Shown one piece after another: positions 26,037-34,021 of a stretch of 48,971 nucleotides of DNA (position 1 is the stretch's first letter; every line of letters starts with the position of its first letter). The translations under genes were made by a program, and so were the position numbers. The notes under the pieces were generated by a model, which ran no database searches, had not been told where the DNA came from, and worked only from the letters and a program-made list of their open reading frames with translations. The stretch comes from Pseudomonas sp. 10-1B (GTDB lineage Bacteria > Pseudomonadota > Gammaproteobacteria > Pseudomonadales > Pseudomonadaceae), in contig NZ_JYKS01000018.1 of the NCBI RefSeq assembly GCF_000935045.1, forward strand, positions 1 through 48,971, written 5' to 3'.

Positions 26037-27605
26037 ATGAAGTCTGACTACGAGCTCTCCCTCAGAGATTACATCGCCATTATCAAGGATCGAGCCCTGC
26101 TATTGGGGGTGAGTATCGTAGTCATTCTTGCCGCGACTGTGGCGGTTGCCGTGATGGTGCCGCCGATCTACCAGTCGACCGGCACCATTCTGGTGGAGTC
26201 GCAGCAGATTTCGCCCGAACTGGTGTCGACCAACAGCTCCAGTTTTGCCGATGAGCGTATCGAAGTCATTCGCCAGCGGGTGATGACCCGCGAGAACCTG
26301 CGGCGCATCATCGGCCAGTACAACCTGTTCGCCGACAAGGGCAAGCGCTTGAGTGAGATCGACAAGATCGACCTGATGCGCAGTGCCATCGCGGTGCAGA
26401 GCCTCACCACGTTCGTGCGGGGGCGCGGTGAAGCGACGGTGGCATTCAACGTGTCCTTCGAACACAAGCAGCCGGAAGTGGCCAAGGAAGTCGCCGACGA
26501 GCTGGTGACGTTGTTCCTCAACGAAAACCTCAAGCAGCGCACTGAACGGGCCAACGAAACCACCGAGTTCCTGACCCAGGAGGCGAACAAGCTGGGGGCG
26601 GAGCTGGCCAGCCTGGAAAACCAGCTGGCGGACTTCAAGCAGACCCACGCCAATGCCTTGCCCGAGCACCAGACCCTGCGCATGAACATGCTGTCGCGGT
26701 CGGAGCTTGAGTTCCGCGAGGTCGATCGTGACTACAAGGCCGCCCAGGAAGAGCTGCGCTACCTGGAGCTGGAACTGTCCGCGGCCAATGCAGGCCTGGC
26801 CACCAAGGGCACCGAAGGTACCAGGGCGACCAATGTCGATCAGCTCCAGGACTTGCCAAGCCTGAAGGCCGAGTACATCCGCTTGCTGAGTCGCTACAAG
26901 GAAGCCCACCCGGATGTGGTGGCAGTCAAGCGCAAGATCCAGGCGCTCGAAGCCAATGGTGAGCGCAGCATGGTAGCGTCCACGGTCAGCCTCGACGTTG
27001 CCCGCGTTCGCGCCAAGATGAGCGCTGCACAGGAACGTATCAGATCGCTGGCCGAGCAGAAACGCGAGCTGACCAGGAAGATGGAAGGCTACGAGGCCGA
27101 GATCCTCGAGGCGCCGCAAGTCGAGCGTGGCCTGGTGACCTTGATGCGCGACCACGACAACGCGCGCAAGAAGTACGAGGAAATCCGTGCCAAGGAAATG
27201 GGCGCGAAAATTACCGAAAGCCTGGAGCAGGAAAACAAGGCCGAGCGCTTCGTACTGCTGGAGCCACCGCTGATGCCCGAGAAGCCGATCAAACCCAACC
27301 GCAAGAAAATCGCGGCGCTGGGCCTGGTGCTGGCGCCAGCGGGTGGTGGCGCGTTGGTGATGCTGCTGGAAATGCTCAACCAGCGTGTGCGCGGTGTTGG
27401 CGCCCTGGAAAACCTGCTGGGCAAACGGGTGCTGGTGGCCTTGCCCTACATCGATACCCGGGCCGACGTGGCCAGGCGCAAGCGCTGGCGTAACTGGCTG
27501 ATTCTGGCGGCACTGGCGCTGGCGGCTATCATGGTAGTGCTGGTGCACGTGTTCTACATGCCACTGGATGTGCTGTTGTTCAAACTCATATCTCGGTTTG
27601 CATAG
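26037..27605 (+). CDS. GumC/Wzz-type chain-length determinant
   Basis: Inner-membrane polysaccharide co-polymerase of 522 residues. A Wzz N-terminal domain (SLRDYIAIIKDRALLLGVSI) with transmembrane helix 1 (about 21-42) is followed by a large periplasmic coiled-coil part (about residues 170-370, e.g. FLTQEANKLGAELASLENQL). The Pro-rich motif LLEPPLMPEKPIKPNRKKIA lies before transmembrane helix 2 (about 425-445). A third hydrophobic segment near 485-508 lies close to the C-terminus. It should set polymer length together with Wzy and the ATPase encoded next. The gene begins 19 bases after the barrel gene and ends 11 bases before the ATPase gene. Confidence 0.92.
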   Translation: MKSDYELSLRDYIAIIKDRALLLGVSIVVILAATVAVAVMVPPIYQSTGTILVESQQISPELVSTNSSSFADERIEVIRQRVMTRENLRRIIGQYNLFADKGKRLSEIDKIDLMRSAIAVQSLTTFVRGRGEATVAFNVSFEHKQPEVAKEVADELVTLFLNENLKQRTERANETTEFLTQEANKLGAELASLENQLADFKQTHANALPEHQTLRMNMLSRSELEFREVDRDYKAAQEELRYLELELSAANAGLATKGTEGTRATNVDQLQDLPSLKAEYIRLLSRYKEAHPDVVAVKRKIQALEANGERSMVASTVSLDVARVRAKMSAAQERIRSLAEQKRELTRKMEGYEAEILEAPQVERGLVTLMRDHDNARKKYEEIRAKEMGAKITESLEQENKAERFVLLEPPLMPEKPIKPNRKKIAALGLVLAPAGGGALVMLLEMLNQRVRGVGALENLLGKRVLVALPYIDTRADVARRKRWRNWLILAALALAAIMVVLVHVFYMPLDVLLFKLISRFA

Positions 27606-27616
27606 GGAAAGCAGTG

Positions 27617-28423
27617 ATGGACAGGATCAAGCCGGCTGTTGGCAATAATCTTCATCAGGTTACCCCGGGTACCCCGCAGGCGTTGTCACCCGCCCCCGGC
27701 ACGGCGCTGGCGGAAGTGCCGGGCCAGTTCGACTACGTGAACACCAAGGTGGTACCGCTGCGCGCGGCCCACCTGGAGCGCAACCGTATCGTCGCCTACA
27801 ACAAGAACTCCAACATGAACGGGCCGATCGACCTGCTGCGTACGCAGGTCCTCAGGATCATGGACGAGAACGGCTGGCGCACCCTGGCTATCACCTCGCC
27901 CACACCTGAAGCGGGCAAGACGGTGCTGGCGATCAATCTGGCCATGAGTATCGCCCACCACACCACCAAGACAGCGTTGCTGGTGGATTTCGACCTGCGT
28001 CGGCCCAAGGTCGGCAGCAGCCTGGGCCTGCCCATGGAGCAGGCGCTGAACGAGTTCCTGACGGACAAGGCCGAGCTGCAGGACTGCCTGGTAAACCCGA
28101 CCCTGCCGCGTTTCGTGGTGCTGCCGACGCGGGTACCGGTGCCGCTGTCCACCGAAATGCTGTCGTCGCCCAAAGTGAACAACCTGATCGGCGAATTGCG
28201 CAACCGCTACGAGTCGCGCATCTGCATTTTCGATTTGCCGCCGTTGCTCAGCTCCGATGACGCGATCACCGTGATACCGAAGTTCGACTGTGTGTTGCTG
28301 GTGGTGGCCAACGGGATGAACAACAAGAAGGAAATCGAAGATTGCCTGCATCACCTGGCGACGGTGAACCTGGTCGGGACGGTGCTGAACAAGGCTGACG
28401 AGCAGCCCCGAACCTATTATTGA
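27617..28423 (+). CDS. CpsD/EpsG-like ATPase (BY-kinase type) partner of the chain-length protein
   Basis: Cytoplasmic MinD-like ATPase of 268 residues that normally docks on the Wzz/GumC protein. The variant Walker A is SPTPEAGKT (94-102), lacking the usual first Gly/Pro-Gly; Walker A' is LLVDFDLRRP (121-130), and Walker B is ICIFDLPPL (202-210). Only two tyrosines end the chain (RTYY), far fewer than the tyrosine cluster of classic BY-kinases, so kinase activity is uncertain. The ATG at 27617 suits the AGGGAAA box better than the GTG at 27614. The last 57 bases of the gene are duplicated downstream at 28519-28575. Confidence 0.85.
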   Translation: MDRIKPAVGNNLHQVTPGTPQALSPAPGTALAEVPGQFDYVNTKVVPLRAAHLERNRIVAYNKNSNMNGPIDLLRTQVLRIMDENGWRTLAITSPTPEAGKTVLAINLAMSIAHHTTKTALLVDFDLRRPKVGSSLGLPMEQALNEFLTDKAELQDCLVNPTLPRFVVLPTRVPVPLSTEMLSSPKVNNLIGELRNRYESRICIFDLPPLLSSDDAITVIPKFDCVLLVVANGMNNKKEIEDCLHHLATVNLVGTVLNKADEQPRTYY

Positions 28424-28635
28424 GGTTCAAGATTTTGGGGCTGCTTTGCAGCCCATCGCCGGCAAGCCAGCTCCCACAGGTACCGTGCAGAATTCAGGAA
28501 TTGCGCGATCCCTGTGGGAACCTGGTCGGGACGGTGCTGAACAAGGCCGACGAGCAGCCGCGAACCTATTATTGAGGTTTAAGATTTTGGGGCTGCTTTG
28601 CAGCCCATCGCCGGCAAGCCAGCTCCCACAGGTAC
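28367..28635. repeat. Imperfect direct repeat of ~117 bases covering the ATPase gene end plus a REP
   Basis: Copy 1 is 28367-28483 and copy 2 is 28519-28635, offset 152 bases. Each holds the last 18 codons and stop of the CpsD-like gene, a linker (gaggttyaagattttggggc) and a REP core. By eye only about three bases differ. The 35-base spacer (28484-28518) contains gaattcaggaattgcgcgat, also found with a REP near 17800. Confidence 0.9.
28519..28575 (+). pseudogene. Duplicated 3' fragment of the CpsD-like ATPase gene
   Basis: Encodes the peptide NLVGTVLNKADEQPRTYY and a stop, identical in protein to the end of the gene that stops at 28423, with silent changes only (gct to gcc, ccc to ccg). It has no start codon or ribosome-binding site and should not be translated by itself. 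It is a relic of the REP-bounded duplication. Confidence 0.85.
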
Positions 28636-28709
28636 TGCACATGGCTTGAGGCCTGTGTGGTCGGTGTGGGAGCTGGCTTGCCGGCGATGGGCCGCAAAGC
28701 GGCCCCCAA
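28587..28709. repeat. Inverted REP pair between block A and galE
   Basis: REP cores ggggctgctttgcagcccat (left) and gatgggccgcaaagcggccc (right) face each other around gcttgaggcctgtgtggtcg. The pair lies between the convergent ATPase (+) and galE (-) genes and probably terminates transcription from both sides. Confidence 0.75.
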
Positions 28710-28713
28710 GATC

Positions 28714-29688
28714 TCAGCCCTGGCGAGTCACCCAGGGATACTGCAACTCCCACTGCCACGCATGCCGCACGATCTGCTCCAGCGAAGCGAATTCCGGCCG
28801 CCAGCCCAGCACCTGCAGCGCCTTGCTCGCATCCGCCACCAACCGGGGCGGGTCACCGGCGCGACGGGGTGCATCGAGGGTATCGATCTGCCGCCCGGTG
28901 ACCATGCGGGCCGTATCGATCACCTGCTGCACCGAAAAGCCCAGGCCATTGCCCAGGTTGAACGCCGCCCGCTCACCGCCCGCCAGCAGATACTCCACCG
29001 CCAGCGCATGGGCCACCGCCAGGTCAGACACATGCACGTAGTCGCGTATGCAGGTGCCATCCGGCGTGTCGTAGTCGCGGCCGAACACCGTCACCGCCTC
29101 GCGCCGGCCTGATGCGGCCTGCAGGATCAGCGGGATCAGGTGGGTTTCCGGCTCATGGCGCTCGCCCAGTTGCCCCTCCGGGTCGGCACCCGCGGCATTG
29201 AAGTAGCGCAGGCACACCGACTTCAAGCCATAGGCCCGGTCGAAGTCCTCGAGAATCTGCTCGACCATCCACTTGCTCAGGCCATAAGGGTTGATTGGCC
29301 CTTTTGCATGCGCTTCGTCGATAGGCACATACTGTGGGTTGCCGTAAACGGCCGCGCTGGAAGAAAACACCAGGTGCTTGATCCCGGCATTCACCATGGC
29401 CTGCAGCAGCGCCAGGGTTGCCGCGACATTGTTCTGGTAGTACTTGCCGGGCGCGCTGACCGATTCACCCACTTGAATGAACGAGGCGAAGTGGAATACC
29501 GCATCGAAGCGGCAAACACCGAACAGCACGTCCAGGGCGGGTTCGTCGGCGATATCGAGCTTGGCCCACTGGATGCCGGGGCCGGGTGAAACCAGGTCTG
29601 CCACTACCACCTCATGGCCAGCGCCGAGCAGGTGCTTGACCATGTGCGAGCCAATGTAGCCAGCGCCACCGACAACCAGGAACCTCAT
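28714..29688 (-). CDS. galE: UDP-glucose 4-epimerase
   Basis: NAD-dependent epimerase of 324 residues interconverting UDP-glucose and UDP-galactose, giving an activated sugar for EPS synthesis. The Rossmann motif VVGGAGYIGSHM is at the N-terminus, the catalytic Ser/Tyr/Lys region reads SSSAAVYGNP and NPYGLSKWMVEQ, and RYFNAAGADPEGQLGERH is typical of GalE. AGGAGG lies 5 bases before the ATG at 29688. It is the last gene of block B (Wzy, glycosidase, GalE) and lies 106 bases after the glycosidase gene. Confidence 0.93.
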   Translation of the reverse strand: MRFLVVGGAGYIGSHMVKHLLGAGHEVVVADLVSPGPGIQWAKLDIADEPALDVLFGVCRFDAVFHFASFIQVGESVSAPGKYYQNNVAATLALLQAMVNAGIKHLVFSSSAAVYGNPQYVPIDEAHAKGPINPYGLSKWMVEQILEDFDRAYGLKSVCLRYFNAAGADPEGQLGERHEPETHLIPLILQAASGRREAVTVFGRDYDTPDGTCIRDYVHVSDLAVAHALAVEYLLAGGERAAFNLGNGLGFSVQQVIDTARMVTGRQIDTLDAPRRAGDPPRLVADASKALQVLGWRPEFASLEQIVRHAWQWELQYPWVTRQG

Positions 29689-29794
29689 CCGCACCTCCTG
29701 TGATCCGCTGTTTTACAGACGCAGTGAACCGTCCCTGAAACGTACAGGCGGGATGATCTGCTACAGGTGATCTCAGCGTAGATGGCCATATGCC

Positions 29795-32395
29795 CTATTT
29801 CAAGAACAGCCAGTTGGACATGTACTTGCCGTCGAACGTGATCAGGTAATGCCCGTCCTTGTACGCCGCCGGCAGTGCCTTGAGTTGTGCCTGCGCATCA
29901 CGGGCGAACAGTTTCAGGCCGGCGGGCGCCTTGATGCTCAGGCTCCCTGCAAGGGGCTCGACGTTGAAGGGTGTCTTGTAATCGGCCTTGGGCTCGGCGC
30001 GGGTGCCCAGCGACAGCAGCAGCTCGCGCGACTGCCCCAAGGGTTTGCCGTCCAGGCTTTGCACCACGACGCTGGCGTAGGGCGTTTGCGTGTGTACCTC
30101 GATGGCCCCCAGGCTGATCGAGCGGCCCCCCAGCCAGCCGGTGGCGGCCTGGGTCAGCGGCGTGTCGATGGTGTAGATACCTTGTTGCCAGTTGCGCCTG
30201 AGCTCACCGGTATCGGTCACCGACTCCGTGGCATCGACAGCCAGCAACGATTGCTCGGGGTCGTGCAGCACTTGCGCGCCAGCGGGGATGGCGGCGGGTT
30301 TCAGCCAGGGCAATTCCGGCGTTTGCGGCAGGGCGATCTGCAACTGGCCCTTTTCCATGGCTGTGCGCAACAGCGGCGAATTGCGCGGGGTGACCTGCTG
30401 GTTGTACAGGGTAGCGGGCGTCGGTGCGAACACGTAGCGGGTACTGGCCAACTGCACATCCGCACGGCGATAGAGCAGGGCGGCAGCGGGCAGGGTGGCG
30501 AGCAGCGCCGGGTCGTTGTACGCATGCCAGTTGTCCGCCGTGCGCCAGCCAGGGTTGAAGGCCTGCTGGCTGTAGGCATACTGCAGCATGGCATCCCAGC
30601 CCTGATGGGCGGCGGTGCCGGCCACATACAGCGGCAGCGAGTGGCGGTCGGGCAGCGGGAACGGCTCGGCGTTCCACTCGGTGACGGTCAGCGGCTTGCC
30701 CACCACCTGGGCGGCGGCGATCCAGTCGATCATGCCGTCGCTGGTCAGCGGGTTCTTCTCCAGCTGGCCACCGGCACCATAGCTGTGGGCATCGATCACA
30801 TCGCCCGCAGTCAATGCCGGCAGCGCGCTCAGGCCATTGCCGCCCCAGGTGCTGGTGGTGGCGATCGGCACTTTCACGCCCAGGCTGTGCAGATGGGCGA
30901 TCATGTCGGCGTTGAAGCGCTGCTCCAGGTCGTTGAGGAACAGTTTCGACGGGCCATGCTCCCAGGCGCGCCAGGTACGGTCGGCAGACAGCTCATGCTG
31001 CCTGGCGAAGGCCTTGGCCGCTGCCATGTACAGCTGGTTGTGGCGGGGTACGCCCTTGTCCGGCAGCAGGGCGTTACCGTAATGCTGGGTGAGGTCGTTC
31101 TCGTTGGTGATCAGCACCGCCGCGATGGCCGGGTCGTCCTTGTAGGCCAGGCCGGTGTACTCGTTCACATGGGTCAGGTACTGCTCGGCAAAGCGTTTCA
31201 TCGCCTGTTGAATGCTGCTGTTCACATAGGCGTAACCCTTCAGGTCGACGCGGTTCTCGCCCTTGGCCAGTTCCTTGAAATCGTCAATCTTGTCGTTGGC
31301 GGTGAGTGCGCGCTGCACATGCATGTCCAGCCAGATATAGATGCCTTCGTCCTTTAGCGCCTTGATCCACAGGTCGAGCTTGCGCAGCGACTCGGCATCG
31401 AGCTGCTGGGTATCGCGCACCAGGGTACCGTCGCCAAACACGTTCGGGCTGACCCAGGGCGAGTCGTGGTGGTGCAGGCGCACCAGGTTGAAGCCCAAAG
31501 CCGACAGGCGTTTGGCCTGTTGGCGGATCTCATCGTCGGGGCTTTTGAACAGCGAATAGGCAGACAGGTTGGTGCCCCAGAAGCGTACCGGGGTGTTGTC
31601 CTCGAACATCAGCTGCTCGCCGACCGCCTTGACGAAACCACGCTTGCCGGCGGGCTTTTCTGGCGCATTGAGGAACGACAGGTCCACCGGCGAGGTGCGC
31701 CAGTCGAGCTGGTCATCGGGCCAGCTGGCGGGGTCCTCCAGGCCGAAGCGTTCGCTAGCGGTGGGCCCCAGCTCGATGTCGCCGGTGATGTTCAGTAGCG
31801 CCTTGATCTGCTGGCGACCGGCGCTGATCGGGTCCTGGTAGAAGAACGCGCGTAACTCGGACGGGTTGCCCCGCTCGAAGTACACCTTGGCCAGCGGCGG
31901 GTCGAAGCGCATCTCGATGCGCCGGCCCTGGTCCGCCTTGCCCCACCACCAGCCGCGGTTGTCGGGCAGCAGCTGCGGGGCGCCCATTTCCCCGGCCATT
32001 TGCGCCGGGTCGAACTGGAACACCATGCCGCCGCCCATCACCCCGGCCTTGCGGCTGTGGGCGTCGAGGTCAAAGGCCCAGCTCAGGGTCTGCGGCTGTT
32101 CCTTGCGGATATCCGCCGCCAGGTCGAAGTCCAGTTCCTTGTTCTTGCCCTGTAGCGTGTAGTGGTAGGGGCCGTTGACCTTGAAGGCCGTGTAGAAGCC
32201 GGTCCAGCTCCAGTCGGCCGCCCAGAAGTCGAACTTGGCTTTCATCATTGGCCCGCCGCCGCGCGTCACCATGGGCAGGCCATTCTGTTCGTCGACGCTG
32301 ACCTGCCAGTCCGATGACCAGCCGGCCAGTGGCCACAAGGCTAGGCAGGCAAGGGCCGATACCCGCACGAAGCGGCGCAGGGGGAGCACATTCAT
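29795..32395 (-). CDS. Secreted clan GH-A glycoside hydrolase (GH5-like)
   Basis: Large exported glycosidase of 866 residues with a signal peptide (RRFVRVSALACLALWPLAGW). Residues about 30-250 form an N-terminal beta-rich domain of unknown family. The TIM barrel follows (RFWGTNLSAYSLF at 272; GFNLVRLHHHD at 301). The acid/base Glu432 lies in LITNENDL and the nucleophile Glu573 in TVTEWNAEP, so it should be active. A C-terminal beta domain (about 600-866) completes it. Encoded 4 bases after the polymerase gene, it probably trims or releases the EPS in the periplasm or outside, as glycosidases do in the Psl and cellulose systems. The bond cleaved is unknown. Confidence 0.87.
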   Translation of the reverse strand: MNVLPLRRFVRVSALACLALWPLAGWSSDWQVSVDEQNGLPMVTRGGGPMMKAKFDFWAADWSWTGFYTAFKVNGPYHYTLQGKNKELDFDLAADIRKEQPQTLSWAFDLDAHSRKAGVMGGGMVFQFDPAQMAGEMGAPQLLPDNRGWWWGKADQGRRIEMRFDPPLAKVYFERGNPSELRAFFYQDPISAGRQQIKALLNITGDIELGPTASERFGLEDPASWPDDQLDWRTSPVDLSFLNAPEKPAGKRGFVKAVGEQLMFEDNTPVRFWGTNLSAYSLFKSPDDEIRQQAKRLSALGFNLVRLHHHDSPWVSPNVFGDGTLVRDTQQLDAESLRKLDLWIKALKDEGIYIWLDMHVQRALTANDKIDDFKELAKGENRVDLKGYAYVNSSIQQAMKRFAEQYLTHVNEYTGLAYKDDPAIAAVLITNENDLTQHYGNALLPDKGVPRHNQLYMAAAKAFARQHELSADRTWRAWEHGPSKLFLNDLEQRFNADMIAHLHSLGVKVPIATTSTWGGNGLSALPALTAGDVIDAHSYGAGGQLEKNPLTSDGMIDWIAAAQVVGKPLTVTEWNAEPFPLPDRHSLPLYVAGTAAHQGWDAMLQYAYSQQAFNPGWRTADNWHAYNDPALLATLPAAALLYRRADVQLASTRYVFAPTPATLYNQQVTPRNSPLLRTAMEKGQLQIALPQTPELPWLKPAAIPAGAQVLHDPEQSLLAVDATESVTDTGELRRNWQQGIYTIDTPLTQAATGWLGGRSISLGAIEVHTQTPYASVVVQSLDGKPLGQSRELLLSLGTRAEPKADYKTPFNVEPLAGSLSIKAPAGLKLFARDAQAQLKALPAAYKDGHYLITFDGKYMSNWLFLK

Positions 32396-32399
32396 AGCA

Positions 32400-33926
32400 T
32401 TACCTGGGTTGAAGGGCGGTGTCGGCCAGTGCGGTGGCCTGGCTGTTATGAAGCCGGCGGACCATCTGGATATAGGCCACGCCGAGCCCGGCGACAGACC
32501 AGTACACCACCGGGATGACGGTGATGCTGCTGACCGTGAAGATGATTACCAGAATGCCGATGAGCGTCGCCAGCAACACCCGGCCGAGCTGGCGTCGCTC
32601 GTCGTCCTTGTCGGCAAAGTTGCGCATGGCCTTGTGTATGCCCAGCAGCACGACGGCGAAAAACGCCACGAACAGGCCCAGGCCGACCAGCCCGACCCGC
32701 AGTGCCAGGTTGATATAGGTATTGACAATGTCGATGATGCCGTCGCCTTGGATCATCGCTTGCATTTCCGGGGTATTGCGGAAGTCGAACGAGCCGAACA
32801 ACGGGTTGCGCTGGATGACGATCCACGAATTGTCCATCAGCCGCTCGCGATAGGTGATGTTCTCGTTTTCGATGTTGCCAATGAACGGCAGCAAGTTCAG
32901 CACCTTGTCGCCACCGGGCACGATGGCCAGCAAGGGCAGTGCCAGTACGCCGGCCGCGGCAAGCAGCGTCAGGCGCTTGACCGCACCTTTGCCCAGGGCG
33001 ATGAACACCACCACGATGACCACGGCGCCGATCCACGGGCCCCGGGACAGGGGCGCGAATAGCCCGGCGGCCAGTAGCAGCGCGCCCATCGCACGCTGCA
33101 GGGGGCGGCGTACATAACCCTGGACGAACAGGAACAGGCCGATCGCCACGCTCATCACATAGCCCAGGGCAATGGCCTGCCCGGTGGTGACGCTGGCACG
33201 CAGCGAACCGCCCCGGCTCAGGTAGCTGGACATGCTCCACGGTACGCCCATGGCGTCGACCAGGGCGCTGTACAGCAGCCAGTGGCGCACATATTCGGCC
33301 ACGGCTATCAGCGCCAGGACGAAGGAGGCGAGCACGAAGGCCAGCAGTGTGTCCTTGAAGTCGCTGACCTGGCGCAGGCCGCGACTGGCGACGTAATACG
33401 GCAGGAAGACGTCGATATACAGGTACAGGGTCTGGCGCAGGGTGTCGGTCAGGGTGGTTTCGCGCAGGTACAGCACGCTCATCAGCAGCAGGCCGGCGGC
33501 CAGCAACTTGTCGGGCCAGCTGCGACCAAAGCGCAGCGTGTCGCCTTGCCGACGCAGGGCCAGTGCCGCCGGCAGCAGCACGCACAAGGTCAGCAGGCGG
33601 ATGTGGTTGAGATCGACCAGGTAATTGACCACGCCAAAACCAGGTACCTGCACCGACGCTGGCGGGATCAGGAACAGCAGCATGTAGAACAGCGCCATGG
33701 GGTTGTGCTCGCGGCGCCCGGCGATGTACAGGATCACGGCACCTGCGCACAGGTACAGCCAGAAACTGTGCGAGACAAAGGCCAGCAGGGTGAGCAGGAA
33801 CCACAAGTTGCGCCGGCGCTTGAAGTCGCGCAGCGGGATCAGGTCAGTGGCAGGTCGCCGCGCCAGCAGGAACACCACGCTTGCCAAAAACAGAATGACG
33901 ATCAACGCACGGAAATGTTCAGGCAT
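32400..33926 (-). CDS. Wzy-type polymerase / O-antigen ligase-like membrane protein
   Basis: Polytopic inner-membrane protein of 508 residues with 10-12 hydrophobic segments. A large loop precedes the last helices (IVPGGDKVLNLLPFIGNIEN; YRERLMDNSWIVIQRNPLFG), the usual Wzy_C/O-antigen ligase arrangement, with ITYRERL and NPLFGSF as recognisable parts. It would polymerise lipid-linked repeat units in the periplasm. It is first in block B and divergent from the flippase gene. A ligase role is possible, but the EPS setting favours Wzy. Confidence 0.85.
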   Translation of the reverse strand: MPEHFRALIVILFLASVVFLLARRPATDLIPLRDFKRRRNLWFLLTLLAFVSHSFWLYLCAGAVILYIAGRREHNPMALFYMLLFLIPPASVQVPGFGVVNYLVDLNHIRLLTLCVLLPAALALRRQGDTLRFGRSWPDKLLAAGLLLMSVLYLRETTLTDTLRQTLYLYIDVFLPYYVASRGLRQVSDFKDTLLAFVLASFVLALIAVAEYVRHWLLYSALVDAMGVPWSMSSYLSRGGSLRASVTTGQAIALGYVMSVAIGLFLFVQGYVRRPLQRAMGALLLAAGLFAPLSRGPWIGAVVIVVVFIALGKGAVKRLTLLAAAGVLALPLLAIVPGGDKVLNLLPFIGNIENENITYRERLMDNSWIVIQRNPLFGSFDFRNTPEMQAMIQGDGIIDIVNTYINLALRVGLVGLGLFVAFFAVVLLGIHKAMRNFADKDDERRQLGRVLLATLIGILVIIFTVSSITVIPVVYWSVAGLGVAYIQMVRRLHNSQATALADTALQPR

Positions 33927-34021
33927 TGGCTATGTACACCTTTCCCTCGGTGGGCAACGGCTAGCATCATGGCTAATTGAAACTATAGTGACTTTTAGCC
34001 AATCAGTCAGAGATTGAAGTC
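33927..34021. promoter_or_regulatory. Divergent control region between polymerase and flippase genes
   Basis: This 95-base gap must hold promoters for blocks B and C. An inverted repeat TGGCTAA (33970-33976) N18 TTAGCCA (33995-34001) stands at its centre, enclosing a -10-like TATAGT at 33984-33989. The repeat could be an operator for a dimeric regulator acting on both directions. No good -35 box was found. Confidence 0.45.

Noticed and set aside
26100..27548. 482-residue minus-strand ORF opposite the chain-length gene
   Set aside because: His/Gln-rich shadow with no domain, while the plus strand holds a full GumC/Wzz protein.
29849..31357. 502-residue plus-strand ORF opposite the glycosidase gene
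   Set aside because: Antisense shadow. The minus strand encodes a full signal peptide, both catalytic glutamates and consistent length.
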